42,211 nucleotides of DNA, from assembly GCF_009711935.1 (NCBI RefSeq), contig NZ_VIKX01000169.1, positions 1-42,211 of the forward strand. The letters are read 5' to 3'. Made by a program: the position numbers and the translations under genes. Positions 1 to 7,820 of this stretch are shown piece after piece. The notes under the pieces were generated by a model that had not been told where the DNA came from, ran no database searches, and was given only the letters and a program-made list of their open reading frames with translations. Numbering within the stretch: the stretch's first letter is position 1; each line of letters begins with the position of its first letter. The stretch is from Dolichospermum sp. UHCC 0259. GTDB taxonomy: Bacteria; Cyanobacteriota; Cyanobacteriia; Cyanobacteriales; Nostocaceae.

Positions 1-94
1 TTCGTTCACTTACGCCGTAGTGTACTAGTAACATTTGCACAATATCATCGGGAGTTTTTTCGAGTTCTTGGCTTAATTGCTCACGGTTTGTCAT
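1..94 (-). CDS. Small antitoxin-like protein (N-terminal 31 residues only)
   Basis: The first 31 codons of a minus-strand gene are present; the rest lies beyond the left edge. The peptide begins MTNREQLSQELEKTPDD. An AGAGG ribosome binding site lies 9 bases before the ATG, which makes this a credible start. The opening resembles small cyanobacterial antitoxin-type proteins whose N-terminus reads like 'L..ELE..P..LV...L', but 31 residues are too few to name a family. Its position next to a restriction-modification gene and a toxin-antitoxin pair would suit an antitoxin; that is inference. Confidence 0.5.
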   Translation of the reverse strand, partial: MTNREQLSQELEKTPDDIVQMLLVHYGVSER

Positions 95-276
95 ATATTT
101 AAACCTCTAAGATAATATCAATAGCGATCGCACTCCTCCAGTTTATCCCATGCGATCGCCTGATCATCTTACATGAAGCATAAAGATCACTTTCCTTGTC
201 GCAAACATCCCATTCATACAAACAAAAAAGGTGGGTTAATAAAATGTAATTCTACAAGAGGGGCGATTTTACTGTA

Positions 277-2886
277 TTATTCAGGGGGCTTGTTGGATAA
301 CCAACGAATCTTTGCATCTTCATCTTCTAAATGCAAGTTATAAGTCAAATTGTGGGCGAATTCGGACTGAGATTCCAAATAGCTTGCATAAGCTTGCCAC
401 AAATTTTCCAAGGCTGACACACTACTCGTCATATTATTTCTATTGGGATTGTATTGAGGGACTTCCACCTCTGCCATATTTTCCCACTTAATTCTTCCAC
501 GGTTCATTCCAGTTGTGCTAGACAGTATATCACCCAAAATTTCTTTTGATCTTAAAATGGTAGTATAGTAAACAGCTTCTTCTTTTGAATCTGCCTCTAA
601 AATAGTATATTCATTTGATACAAACTTACCTTCATGATAAGGAGGTACAATTCCAATCGCACCTCTTCCAACACCCATATTAGAAAACAGAATATCCCAA
701 GCTTTGACCCTATAAAGCTTAGGATATGAACAGTCATTGCCTTCTTTCAAATCTCCATCTAAGATATCTCCTCCATAATTAATTTTTAACATCTGATATT
801 CTTCTTCATTTTCAACACTAATTCCTCGATTTTTATCTTCATGTAAAACCTGTCTTAATTTCACAATAGATAAGTTTTGGCTTGTCCAATACCCTTTTCT
901 TCTTCCATTATCATTGAAGCAATACTTAGGATCTAATCTATCTTCAATTCTAGAAATAGGAACAACATAATTACCTGAAATGCCTTGTTCAAATTTCTTA
1001 AAATTATCGACTATTGCTTGAAGCTCTTGTTCCTTTCCAGAATCAAGTTCTTGCTTGCTAATTCCAAGTCTTTTGGCTATTTTTTCGCCTAAGCCTAGAT
1101 ATACAGATTTGGACATAAAAACGTCAGACTGTACTTCTTCTGGTTGTTTTAGCCTCAAAATTAAAATAGAGGTTTTCACTCTCGAAGCGGATCTTTTGAA
1201 GGCATCTCCAGGTAAAGAAATGATACCTCTGATAATAAAATTATTTCTAATGTAATTCCGAATTGGTTGATAATTGCTTCCAGACAGAACTGATTCATCT
1301 ATTATTGCTAATACTTTTCCATTTTCAGAAACAAGATCCTTATACCTCTCTAAAAACATGACACTACTGAGAAGAGAAGAACCTCGAATGCCTGAAATAG
1401 TAGCTAATTCATATTGATCTAAAACTGCTGCTTGGTCTGTATTTTTATAATCATACCTAAGAGAAAAAGGCGGGTTTGAGAGTATAACATCGAATTTCTT
1501 TACAGGAAAAATTTCTCTTAATTCTCTAATTTCTCTGTCATACTCGATACTTCCTCTGCCAATTTGACCAATTGACTTGTTCAAAGAATCAGCAAAGAAG
1601 ATATTGCTACCTCCATCACCGTGAAGATACATATTCATACGAGCAATCCTGTAAATTGGTGGATCACTTCCTGCGTCGATTCCAAATATTTGCTTGTTTC
1701 TTATTTGCTCTTTAATCCTTGATTTCTCTCTATTGGAAATTCCCACAAGATTGTCTGCTTTGCCTAGCATATCAAGCATTGCTGCAATTAAAAAACCACC
1801 AGAACCACTACAAGCATCTAGAACAGTGTCACACCTATCCTTTGAGACTTTTAGATCAGCTATTTTAACCATTAGTGTAACAATATCTCTAGGTGTAAAA
1901 TACTGCCCTAACTCTTGACCACGAACAGTTGCATCGAGGAAGGTTTCAAACATACGTCCATGTATGTCTTCTTCCATGCTGTATAAGTCAATATTTTCTA
2001 ACTTTTCGACAATTCTTTCAATAGTCTTTGGGTTTAAGTTAATTTCCGCATTAGCGTCAAAGAATCTCTTTTTATTTCCTTCTGTTATATCTCTTTCAAG
2101 ACCACTTACTAAATTCTTAAATAAGATATCATTGACTGGATTTTCAACTTCTGTCTGTCTAGAAATCCAATACTTAGAGAAAATAATATCCTCTAGCTTC
2201 GGCGGCTTTTCTCTTAATCTTGCTCGTAATTCTTTATCCTTCTGAAGCTTTACAAAAATTATCTTAATTAATTCCATGAAAGCAGCACTTGGCGTTTTCT
2301 TTTCTTCTTGCCAAATACTTTGATGAATATTTTCAAAAAGTTTTGATAGTTTATCTAATGAAGTAGGTGCAAATTCAAAAAGAGATTGACCAACTTCTTG
2401 TTGTTCGTCTTCTGTAATTTTTGCAATATTTTCCTTACTTATAAAGCAAGTCAGTTCTATATATTTTTCATCTGCTTCTTGAAAATTAATAAATTCAAGA
2501 GTGATGATCTCACCACTCTGATCCCATCTGAATAATTTAGTTAATATTCCATTGGTTAAAACAAAGTATTTAACAGGATTAAATCCATCAAAAAGCCTGT
2601 TAATTTCTAAACAGTAGGATGAGCATTGAGATACCCAATTATCTATATTTTCATCTGGACTTTTGGCATCAATAACAATTACTGGCAAGCCATCTACTGA
2701 AACAATATAGTCTGGCTTGTAAGAAACTTTTTTTCTGCCTTGTCCAACCTTTATAGAATCAATAGAAGTTTTAAGTTTTATCTCAGAAGCAACATAACCT
2801 AATATTTCCAGTAATGGGTTAATAAACCAACTCTCTACACTTGCTTCATTAGACAAATCCGATAAATCGCACAAAATGTTTCTCAT
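277..2886 (-). CDS. Single-chain restriction-modification protein (nuclease + N6-adenine methylase + specificity region)
   Basis: This 869-residue protein combines functions that type I systems normally split over HsdR, HsdM and HsdS. Residues 1-130 look like an HsdR N-terminal nuclease domain: PD at 58-59 and D73-A-K75 fit a PD-(D/E)xK active site. Residues about 190-600 are an HsdM-like methylase, with GQYFTPR at 327-333, the SAM-binding motif VLDACSGSGGF at 355-365 and the catalytic NPPF at 471-474. Residues about 650-850 resemble one target-recognition half of a specificity subunit. No SF2 helicase motor is visible here and no separate hsdR or hsdS gene is nearby, so the protein resembles type IIG/BcgI-like enzymes. 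It would methylate adenine in a specific site and perhaps cut unmodified DNA. It reads through without a frameshift. Both activities are inferred from motifs. Confidence 0.85.
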   Translation of the reverse strand: MRNILCDLSDLSNEASVESWFINPLLEILGYVASEIKLKTSIDSIKVGQGRKKVSYKPDYIVSVDGLPVIVIDAKSPDENIDNWVSQCSSYCLEINRLFDGFNPVKYFVLTNGILTKLFRWDQSGEIITLEFINFQEADEKYIELTCFISKENIAKITEDEQQEVGQSLFEFAPTSLDKLSKLFENIHQSIWQEEKKTPSAAFMELIKIIFVKLQKDKELRARLREKPPKLEDIIFSKYWISRQTEVENPVNDILFKNLVSGLERDITEGNKKRFFDANAEINLNPKTIERIVEKLENIDLYSMEEDIHGRMFETFLDATVRGQELGQYFTPRDIVTLMVKIADLKVSKDRCDTVLDACSGSGGFLIAAMLDMLGKADNLVGISNREKSRIKEQIRNKQIFGIDAGSDPPIYRIARMNMYLHGDGGSNIFFADSLNKSIGQIGRGSIEYDREIRELREIFPVKKFDVILSNPPFSLRYDYKNTDQAAVLDQYELATISGIRGSSLLSSVMFLERYKDLVSENGKVLAIIDESVLSGSNYQPIRNYIRNNFIIRGIISLPGDAFKRSASRVKTSILILRLKQPEEVQSDVFMSKSVYLGLGEKIAKRLGISKQELDSGKEQELQAIVDNFKKFEQGISGNYVVPISRIEDRLDPKYCFNDNGRRKGYWTSQNLSIVKLRQVLHEDKNRGISVENEEEYQMLKINYGGDILDGDLKEGNDCSYPKLYRVKAWDILFSNMGVGRGAIGIVPPYHEGKFVSNEYTILEADSKEEAVYYTTILRSKEILGDILSSTTGMNRGRIKWENMAEVEVPQYNPNRNNMTSSVSALENLWQAYASYLESQSEFAHNLTYNLHLEDEDAKIRWLSNKPPE

Positions 2887-2962
2887 TTAACCTAGAATTA
2901 TTGAATATTAGATGTCGAAATCAGTATACATTATTATCGATCAGCAAGAGAGCGAAGGTTAT

Positions 2963-3196
2963 TCATGCTGAAGGAATACCTACAATTTTCTCTGAAACAG
3001 TCCAAGCTGCGTAATTAAGAGCCTGTCGGATATCTTCATCCTCTAATTCTGGATAAGCTGCTAAAACTTCCTGAACCGAAAGGTTACTAGCAAGCAATTT
3101 CAAAATAAAGCCCACAGTAATCCGCATTCCTCGAATTGTTGGTTGTCCAAGGCAAACGTTAGGATTAACAGTAATGCGATCTAATTGAGCCAGCAC
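2963..3196 (-). CDS. DUF433 family protein (putative antitoxin-like)
   Basis: A 77-residue protein of the DUF433 family, recognised by the core 'RITVNPNVCLGQPTIRG.RITV' followed by 'LL....S..E.L..YP.L...DI..AL.YA'. I chose the GTG at 3196: AGGAG lies 7 bases upstream and the resulting length is typical of the family, whereas the longer reading from a TTG at 3268 would run through the promoter-like sequence. DUF433 proteins are small winged-helix-type proteins often found beside PIN or DUF5615 toxin genes. No such partner follows here; the next gene downstream is the restriction-modification gene, 76 bp away. The molecular role is unknown and an antitoxin or DNA-binding function is only inferred. 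Confidence 0.8.
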   Translation of the reverse strand: MLAQLDRITVNPNVCLGQPTIRGMRITVGFILKLLASNLSVQEVLAAYPELEDEDIRQALNYAAWTVSEKIVGIPSA

Positions 3197-3231
3197 TGTA
3201 GGACTCCTGAAATATAAAAATTCTTTCTCTA

Positions 3232-3272
3232 TTTTCACATATAACAGGCAAATTGAGAAAAAAGTCAATTAG
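3232..3272. repeat. Direct repeat copy 1 flanking the toxin-antitoxin/S1 block
   Basis: This 41-base stretch matches 4294-4331 in the same orientation, with two substitutions and a three-base indel. The shared core includes TTGAGAAAAAAGTCAATTAG. The two copies bracket about 1 kb containing the S1-domain gene, the toxin and the antitoxin. Confidence 0.85.
3239..3268 (-). promoter_or_regulatory. Candidate sigma-70 promoter for the DUF433 gene
   Basis: On the minus strand TTGACT (3268-3263) and TTATAT (3244-3239) are separated by 18 bases. A start near 3231 would give a leader of about 35 bases carrying the AGGAG site of the GTG start at 3196. The sequence lies inside the flanking direct repeat. 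Confidence 0.4.
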
Positions 3273-3274
3273 CT

Positions 3275-3592
3275 TTAACCAGCTAAAGCAGGAATTTTCA
3301 AAGGTACAAGAGCTTTATGCAGTACACTAGGTTTAGCACTTAAATACACCTCGTGGCAATTACTCTCATTGTATCCAACCACAACCGCGCCTACAGTTGT
3401 ACCAATTTCTGGATACATTTCTGGACTCATCCCCCCTTCATCTAAAAAATCTGGGATTTTGATCAACCCCTTAACTAAAGACTCATCAATATTGACAAAA
3501 ACGCCAAAGGGTGTATGAAATTCAACTTTTCCCAGAACAAACTGACCTAGCTTATACTTAGATTTAATATTTTCCCAACTTGTCCTATACAT
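3275..3592 (-). CDS. Small S1 RNA-binding-domain protein
   Basis: A 105-residue protein made almost wholly of one S1 domain. The pattern 'LGQFVLGKVEFHTPFGVFVNI', then 'VKGLIKI' and later 'VGAVVVGYNESNCHEVYLSAKP' follows the five-strand S1/OB fold. S1 domains bind single-stranded RNA. There are no nuclease or ribosomal-protein domains. It lies 13 bp downstream of the RelE/ParE-like toxin on the same strand, so co-transcription is likely, and no strong ribosome binding site precedes its ATG. Its partner and target are unknown. It could be a bystander cargo gene or an RNA-binding third member of the toxin operon. Confidence 0.75.
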   Translation of the reverse strand: MYRTSWENIKSKYKLGQFVLGKVEFHTPFGVFVNIDESLVKGLIKIPDFLDEGGMSPEMYPEIGTTVGAVVVGYNESNCHEVYLSAKPSVLHKALVPLKIPALAG

Positions 3593-3605
3593 AATAAAAA
3601 TTATA

Positions 3606-3905
3606 TTATTTTAAGCGATCGCGCCATTTTTTAGGATCTTGAGAACAGTGAAACACCGCGTATATAGTTGTTACATTTTCAAAGTATTCGTAGAAAATAG
3701 CATAAGGAAACCTACGAACTAAAGCACGTCTGTAAGTTTCATGAGCAAATTCATACATTTCAGGATTTTTGGCAATAAATTGGATGCAAGCATCAACACA
3801 CCGCAGAAACTCGTCACCCAATCCGATTTCTTGCCCCTGATACCAGTCATAAGCATCAGCAATATCTTGTTCTGCTTGTGCTAAAGTGATGAGACTCTTA
3901 ACCAT
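3606..3905 (-). CDS. RelE/ParE-type toxin
   Basis: A 99-residue protein of the RelE/ParE superfamily. It has an N-terminal 'A..DI.DAYDWYQ.QE.GLGDEFL' helix pair, a central 'YRRALVRRFPYAIFYEY' strand region and a C-terminal 'VFHCSQDPKKWRDRLK', all typical of the plasmid-stabilisation ParE group. ParE toxins poison gyrase and RelE toxins cut mRNA on the ribosome; the sequence alone does not settle which applies. Its ATG overlaps the end of the antitoxin gene by 8 bases, so the pair is probably translationally coupled, and the S1-domain gene follows after 13 bp. Confidence 0.88.
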   Translation of the reverse strand: MVKSLITLAQAEQDIADAYDWYQGQEIGLGDEFLRCVDACIQFIAKNPEMYEFAHETYRRALVRRFPYAIFYEYFENVTTIYAVFHCSQDPKKWRDRLK

Positions 3906-4122
3906 TGCTGCGACTACGGATTCTTGCTTTTACTGATTCCCAAGAACTAGCTAAACTGGGATCTTGTAAATGGAGAGCTTTTCTTTGAGCAAGTTCTTCT
4001 TTTTGCCAGTCTAATACAGGAAGATTAGCTGATTTCGTAGCAATATCATCCCATAAATCTTCTAGAAGTTGTAGCTTTTCTGACAACCCTAGTTCAAAAA
4101 TCGGTGCAAAGTCTACTTTCAT
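3898..4122 (-). CDS. Addiction-module antitoxin (unstable antitoxin family)
   Basis: A 74-residue protein of the small 'addiction module component' family: an N-terminal 'L.LSEKLQLLEDLWDDIA' helix, then 'LP..DWQKEELAQRKALHLQDP..ASSWE.VKARI'. This is the usual upstream partner of ParE/RelE toxins. The ATG at 4122 is preferred over an upstream TTG that would add only two residues. It overlaps the toxin start by 8 bases. The antitoxin is expected to bind the toxin and repress the shared promoter; no clear operator palindrome was found in the 170 bases upstream. Confidence 0.85.
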   Translation of the reverse strand: MKVDFAPIFELGLSEKLQLLEDLWDDIATKSANLPVLDWQKEELAQRKALHLQDPSLASSWESVKARIRSRSNG

Positions 4123-4252
4123 AATCAACTAAGCGATCAAAATTATTGCTCTATTATTACACACAACACAGATTTTAAGAACGCGATTTAAAAGGATTAA
4201 TAATCTTTAAACTGAAATCCCAGTCTTCATCCTGTTCATCCTTAAATCCTGT

Positions 4253-4273
4253 ACTTCGACTTCGCTCAGTAAC
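4253..4273. repeat. Interspersed CTTCGACTTCGCTCAG-type repeat
   Basis: The sequence around 4253-4273 carries CTTCGACTTCGCTCAG, a common dispersed cyanobacterial motif. A relative, CCTTTCGACTCCGCTCAAGG, lies on the minus strand at 16224-16243, inside the GAF gene. No gene is visible between 4130 and 4382. Confidence 0.6.
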
Positions 4274-4293
4274 AGGTCATCCTGATTCTGACA

Positions 4294-4331
4294 TTCTCAC
4301 ATACAACAGGCTTGAGAAAAAAGTCAATTAG
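4294..4331. repeat. Direct repeat copy 2 flanking the toxin-antitoxin/S1 block
   Basis: The second copy of the repeat at 3232-3272, in the same orientation. It lacks three bases, so the -35-like TTGACT on the minus strand is only 15 bases from a weak TTGTAT, and promoter spacing is lost. It sits about 170 bases upstream of the antitoxin start. Confidence 0.85.
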
Positions 4332-4382
4332 TCTGAATTTTGGTTACAGTTAGATCACAAATAAATCGTGAGGGGTGATACT

Positions 4383-5966
4383 ATGCGTGTTTTGCTAGTT
4401 TATCCAATATTTCCAAGCACCTTTTGGTCTTATGAGAAAATTCTGGCGCTAGTTGACAGAAAGGTATTGTTACCACCATTGGGTTTGGTGACGGTAGCGG
4501 CAATTTTGCCCCAAGAGTGGGAGTTTAAGCTTGTAGATCGTAACATCCGCGCTGCTACAGAAGAAGAGTGGGCATGGGCAGATATGGTGATTTTCTCCGC
4601 CATGATTGTCCAAAAACAAGACTTACTTGAGCAAATTCGGGAAGCGAAACGACGGGGTAAGCTGGTGGCTTTGGGTGGTCCCTATCCTACCTCTACACCC
4701 CATGAAGTCGAAGCAGCAGGGGCAGATTACCTGATTCTGGATGAAGGGGAAATCACCTTACCCATGTTTGTGGAAGCTGTGCAACGGGGCGAAAAATCTG
4801 GAGTTTTCCGCGCTACTGAAAAGCCTGATGTTACCAGTACACCCATTCCCCGCTTTGATTTACTAGAGTTTAATGCCTATGATATGATGTCGGTGCAGTT
4901 TTCGCGGGGTTGTCCCTTCCAATGCGAATTTTGCGACATCATTGTATTATATGGACGCAAACCGAGAACCAAAACACCTGCACAACTTTTAGCCGAGTTA
5001 GATTATCTCTATGATTTGGGTTGGCGGCGGGGTGTGTTTATGGTGGATGATAACTTTATTGGCAACAAGCGAAATGTGAAGTTGTTGCTGAAAGAGTTAA
5101 AAGTTTGGATGGAAGAACATCAATATCCGTTCAATTTTGACACCGAAGCTTCCATTGATTTGGCGCAAGACGCAGAGATGATGGAGTTGATGGTTGATTG
5201 TGGCTTTAAAGCGGTATTTTTGGGGATTGAAACCCCAGATGAAGATAGTTTACAACTAACTAAGAAATTCCAAAATACTCGCAGTTCCTTAACTGAGTCG
5301 GTGGAAACCATTATTAAGGCTGGACTGCGGCCAATGGCTGGGTTTATTATTGGTTTTGATGGTGAAAAAGCGGGGGCGGGCGATCGCATTGTTAGATTTG
5401 CCGAACTCGCAGCTATTCCTTCCACTACCTTTGCTATGTTACAGGCGTTACCCAATACCGCGCTGTGGCATCGGCTGACCAAAGAAGGTAGACTACGGGA
5501 AAACCAAGACGGGAATATCAATCAAACCACATTGATGAATTTTATTCCTACCCGTCCTCTGGAAGAATTAGCTAGAGAATATGTGGAAGCTTTCTGTGCT
5601 TTATATGATCCTGCTGCCTATTTAGATCGCACCTATCGCTGTTTTATGATGTTAGGTCCAGCTAGATATACAGCGCCGGCAAAAATGCCAGAATGGGTAG
5701 TTGTCAGAGCCTTACTAATTGTAATTTGGCGACAAGGATTTAAACGCCAAACTCGCTGGAAGTTCTGGCATCATTTGTTTAGTATTCTCAAGCATAATCC
5801 CAAGGTGATAGAACAATACGTTTCTACCTGCGCTCACATTGAGCATTTTATGGAATATCGGCAAATTGTCCGCGATGAAATCGAAAGTCAATTAGCCGCG
5901 TATTTAGCCCAAGGTGCAGAAACACCTTATGTACCTGTGAAGGAAAAAGTCGAAGCTGTAGTTTAA
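4383..5966 (+). CDS. B12-binding-domain radical SAM protein (DUF4070 family)
   Basis: This 527-residue protein has an N-terminal cobalamin-binding Rossmann-like domain (residues 1-140, with 'LLPPLGLVTVAAILP' and 'LVALGGPYPTSTP') and a radical SAM core with the iron-sulfur motif C177-PFQ-C181-EF-C184. It ends in the long C-terminal region of the DUF4070 group. I start at the ATG at 4383, which has GAGGGG about 7 bases upstream, rather than the GTG at 4368. Related enzymes methylate unreactive carbons; the hopanoid C-2 methylase HpnP belongs to this class. Cyanobacteria carry several paralogues that look alike, so the substrate cannot be assigned, and no hopanoid gene lies next to it. Confidence 0.85.
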   Translation: MRVLLVYPIFPSTFWSYEKILALVDRKVLLPPLGLVTVAAILPQEWEFKLVDRNIRAATEEEWAWADMVIFSAMIVQKQDLLEQIREAKRRGKLVALGGPYPTSTPHEVEAAGADYLILDEGEITLPMFVEAVQRGEKSGVFRATEKPDVTSTPIPRFDLLEFNAYDMMSVQFSRGCPFQCEFCDIIVLYGRKPRTKTPAQLLAELDYLYDLGWRRGVFMVDDNFIGNKRNVKLLLKELKVWMEEHQYPFNFDTEASIDLAQDAEMMELMVDCGFKAVFLGIETPDEDSLQLTKKFQNTRSSLTESVETIIKAGLRPMAGFIIGFDGEKAGAGDRIVRFAELAAIPSTTFAMLQALPNTALWHRLTKEGRLRENQDGNINQTTLMNFIPTRPLEELAREYVEAFCALYDPAAYLDRTYRCFMMLGPARYTAPAKMPEWVVVRALLIVIWRQGFKRQTRWKFWHHLFSILKHNPKVIEQYVSTCAHIEHFMEYRQIVRDEIESQLAAYLAQGAETPYVPVKEKVEAVV

Positions 5967-5974
5967 TAATACCC

Positions 5975-6007
5975 AGATCACCGACTTCTTTGAGAAGTCG
6001 GTGATCT
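5975..6007. terminator. Perfect 15-bp hairpin between convergent genes
   Basis: Arms AGATCACCGACTTCT (5975-5989) and AGAAGTCGGTGATCT (5993-6007) pair without a mismatch around a TTG loop. It begins 8 bases after the radical SAM stop and its right arm touches the stop codon of the convergent kinase gene, so it probably terminates both. A close relative lies at 11936-11966. Confidence 0.7.
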
Positions 6008-7169
6008 ATTTTGTGATCGGTAAAGTCACTGTAAATGTTGAACCTACTCCCACTTGACTATTAACTGTAATTTCCCCTCTGTGGGCTATAAGGCACTGTT
6101 GGACGATTGTTAATCCCAGACCACTACCAGGAATTATCCCCACATTTTCGCCCCGGTGAAATGATTGAAATAGTTGTTTTTGGTCTGCTTCTGTAATCCC
6201 AATTCCCTGATCTTGAAATTTTAAAATTACTGTTTTTTCTTGTTTGATTAATTCAAATAGGACTGTACCGCCAGGAATTGCATATTTAATAGCATTATTG
6301 AGTAAATTACTGATAATATGCTTTAAGAGGGTTTCATCTCCCAGATATTCTAAACAGTGTTCAGAACTGGTAAAAGTTAGAGTCAACTGTTTTTCTTGGG
6401 CAGATAATTGAGATTGTTTTACTAATTCATAGCACAATTTTTCTAAGTTGAGTATATGTGGTTCGTAGAATAATTTACCTGAATCCGATTTACTAATTAA
6501 TGAAGCTTCATCTAATAAATTTGATACATTGTTGATAGCAGAGCGAATTAGTTGTAAATGATTGATTTCTTGATCATTTGTCAGTCCTTGATTATGCCTT
6601 TCTAGTAATCCTGCTGCTAGAAGGATAGTATTTAAAGGATTACGAATATCATGGGAAAGCGTGGAAACCAATTCAGATTTAAGCTGATTAATTTCTTGAG
6701 ATTTCAAAAGCTCTGCTGTTCTTTCTTCGACTTGAGTTTCTAATGTTTGATTAACTTGATTTAATTGTTCTAAAAATTGTTTGCGTTCTATAGCATATCG
6801 CACAGACCGCACCAATGTATCTGGATTTACGTGTCTTTTAACTAGATAATCTTGCGCTCCTTGTCTGACAGCTTCAATGGCTAGTTCTTCATCATTTGTG
6901 TTAGTCAGAACTATGATGGGATTGCTAGGATTTTGCTGGAGTAACTCAGAGATGGAAGATAATCCTTGGCTGTCAGGAAGGGTCAAGTCTAATAAAATTA
7001 CGTCGTATTTTTCGCTATTTAATTGTTTGATTCCGTCTTCAAGTGTTTGAACGTGAACTAAACTAAAATTTTGAGATTTGGTGAGTTTAATAAACTCTTG
7101 CAATAACCTGGCTTCTGCTAAGTTATCTTCAATTAGTAGGATTTTTAATGTAGAAGTTGCGGTAATCAT
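6006..7169 (-). CDS. Receiver-histidine kinase hybrid
   Basis: This 387-residue cytoplasmic protein has a receiver domain first (about 8-125, phospho-acceptor D61 in 'DVILLDLTLP'), a short coiled coil (about 130-165), a HisKA domain with the phospho-acceptor H173 in 'LSHDIRNPLN', and an HATPase domain with N-box 'NLLNNAIKYA' and G-box 'GSGLGLTI'. Receiver-first kinases are common in cyanobacteria and may be driven by an upstream phosphodonor. The gene lies 204 bp downstream of the Rcp1-like regulator and the phytochrome, on the same strand, so it may be a third step of the same light pathway. That link is inferred from position only. Confidence 0.9.
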   Translation of the reverse strand: MITATSTLKILLIEDNLAEARLLQEFIKLTKSQNFSLVHVQTLEDGIKQLNSEKYDVILLDLTLPDSQGLSSISELLQQNPSNPIIVLTNTNDEELAIEAVRQGAQDYLVKRHVNPDTLVRSVRYAIERKQFLEQLNQVNQTLETQVEERTAELLKSQEINQLKSELVSTLSHDIRNPLNTILLAAGLLERHNQGLTNDQEINHLQLIRSAINNVSNLLDEASLISKSDSGKLFYEPHILNLEKLCYELVKQSQLSAQEKQLTLTFTSSEHCLEYLGDETLLKHIISNLLNNAIKYAIPGGTVLFELIKQEKTVILKFQDQGIGITEADQKQLFQSFHRGENVGIIPGSGLGLTIVQQCLIAHRGEITVNSQVGVGSTFTVTLPITK

Positions 7170-7329
7170 TTCCTGGTTTTACCTCTTGCGAGTTCTGGGT
7201 TAGATAAACAGTTTTCGAGGATATATTGAATATAGTAATATCCACTTATAAGAGATATAAAATTTACAGTAAAAGCCATCAAGTAAAAGACTATTATTCC
7301 TGATTCTTTCTTCTTTCTGACTACTGACT

Positions 7330-7348
7330 GGGCGCAGGGCCTGCGCCC
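7330..7348. repeat. Palindromic repeat GGGCGCAGGGCCTGCGCCC
   Basis: An 8-bp inverted repeat (GGGCGCAG/CTGCGCCC) with a three-base loop, followed by 'CCTACTTCCTGACTCC'. It sits 25 bases past the end of the Rcp1-like gene, so it may terminate the phytochrome operon before the hybrid kinase. The form is typical of dispersed cyanobacterial palindromes. Confidence 0.6.
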
Positions 7349-7373
7349 CTACTTCCTGACTCCTGCTATAGTT

Positions 7374-7820
7374 TTATTCTAGTGGTAAGGTCGCGGTTGA
7401 AAACCAAAAGTCCTCAATACCTTTAATGATTTGGAATAGCTCACTGAGATTACGAGATTTAGTAATGTAGCAATTGGCGTGTAAGTCATAACTATGGAAA
7501 ATGTCATCTTGATTTTTTGATGTTGTCAAAATGACGACGGGAATGCGTTTGAGTTGAGGATCGGATTTAATTTCTGCTAATACCTCCCTACCATCTTTTT
7601 TGGGTAAATTCAAGTCTAATAAAATCAAATCAGGACGTGTTGCGTTAGCATATTCTCCTGCTTGATGGAGGTAATTCATAGCTTCCACACCGTCCCTAAC
7701 TGTGATTACTTGATGAGGTAATAGACTGGTTTTTAATGCTTCTTGAATGAGACGAACATCAGCCTTATTGTCCTCCACTAAAAAGATTATTTTGGATGTT
7801 TCTGCTATTTTGACGCTCAT
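7374..7820 (-). CDS. rcp1: Rcp1-like phytochrome response regulator
   Basis: This 148-residue single-domain response regulator has an acidic pair in 'IFLVEDNKAD', the phospho-acceptor D69 in 'LILLDLNLPKKDG', T in 'ILTTS' and a conserved K in 'YITKS'. Length and motifs match Rcp1 (about 147 residues), the partner of phytochrome Cph1. I start at the ATG at 7820, preceded by AGAGG at 8 bases; a longer reading to 7862 lacks such a site. It overlaps the 3' end of the phytochrome gene by 56 bases, so the two are coupled. There is no output domain, so it should signal by phosphotransfer or protein contact. The specific partner is inferred from adjacency. Confidence 0.88.
   Translation of the reverse strand: MSVKIAETSKIIFLVEDNKADVRLIQEALKTSLLPHQVITVRDGVEAMNYLHQAGEYANATRPDLILLDLNLPKKDGREVLAEIKSDPQLKRIPVVILTTSKNQDDIFHSYDLHANCYITKSRNLSELFQIIKGIEDFWFSTATLPLE

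Noticed and set aside
2963-3268. The longer 101-codon version of the DUF433 gene
   Set aside because: It begins with a TTG inside the promoter-like repeat and adds an unrelated hydrophobic N-terminus. The GTG at 3196 has AGGAG at 7 bases and gives the usual family length.
4383-5966. Naming the radical SAM gene hpnP (hopanoid C-2 methylase)
   Set aside because: The domain layout fits, but cyanobacteria have several close paralogues and no hopanoid gene is adjacent, so the substrate cannot be assigned.
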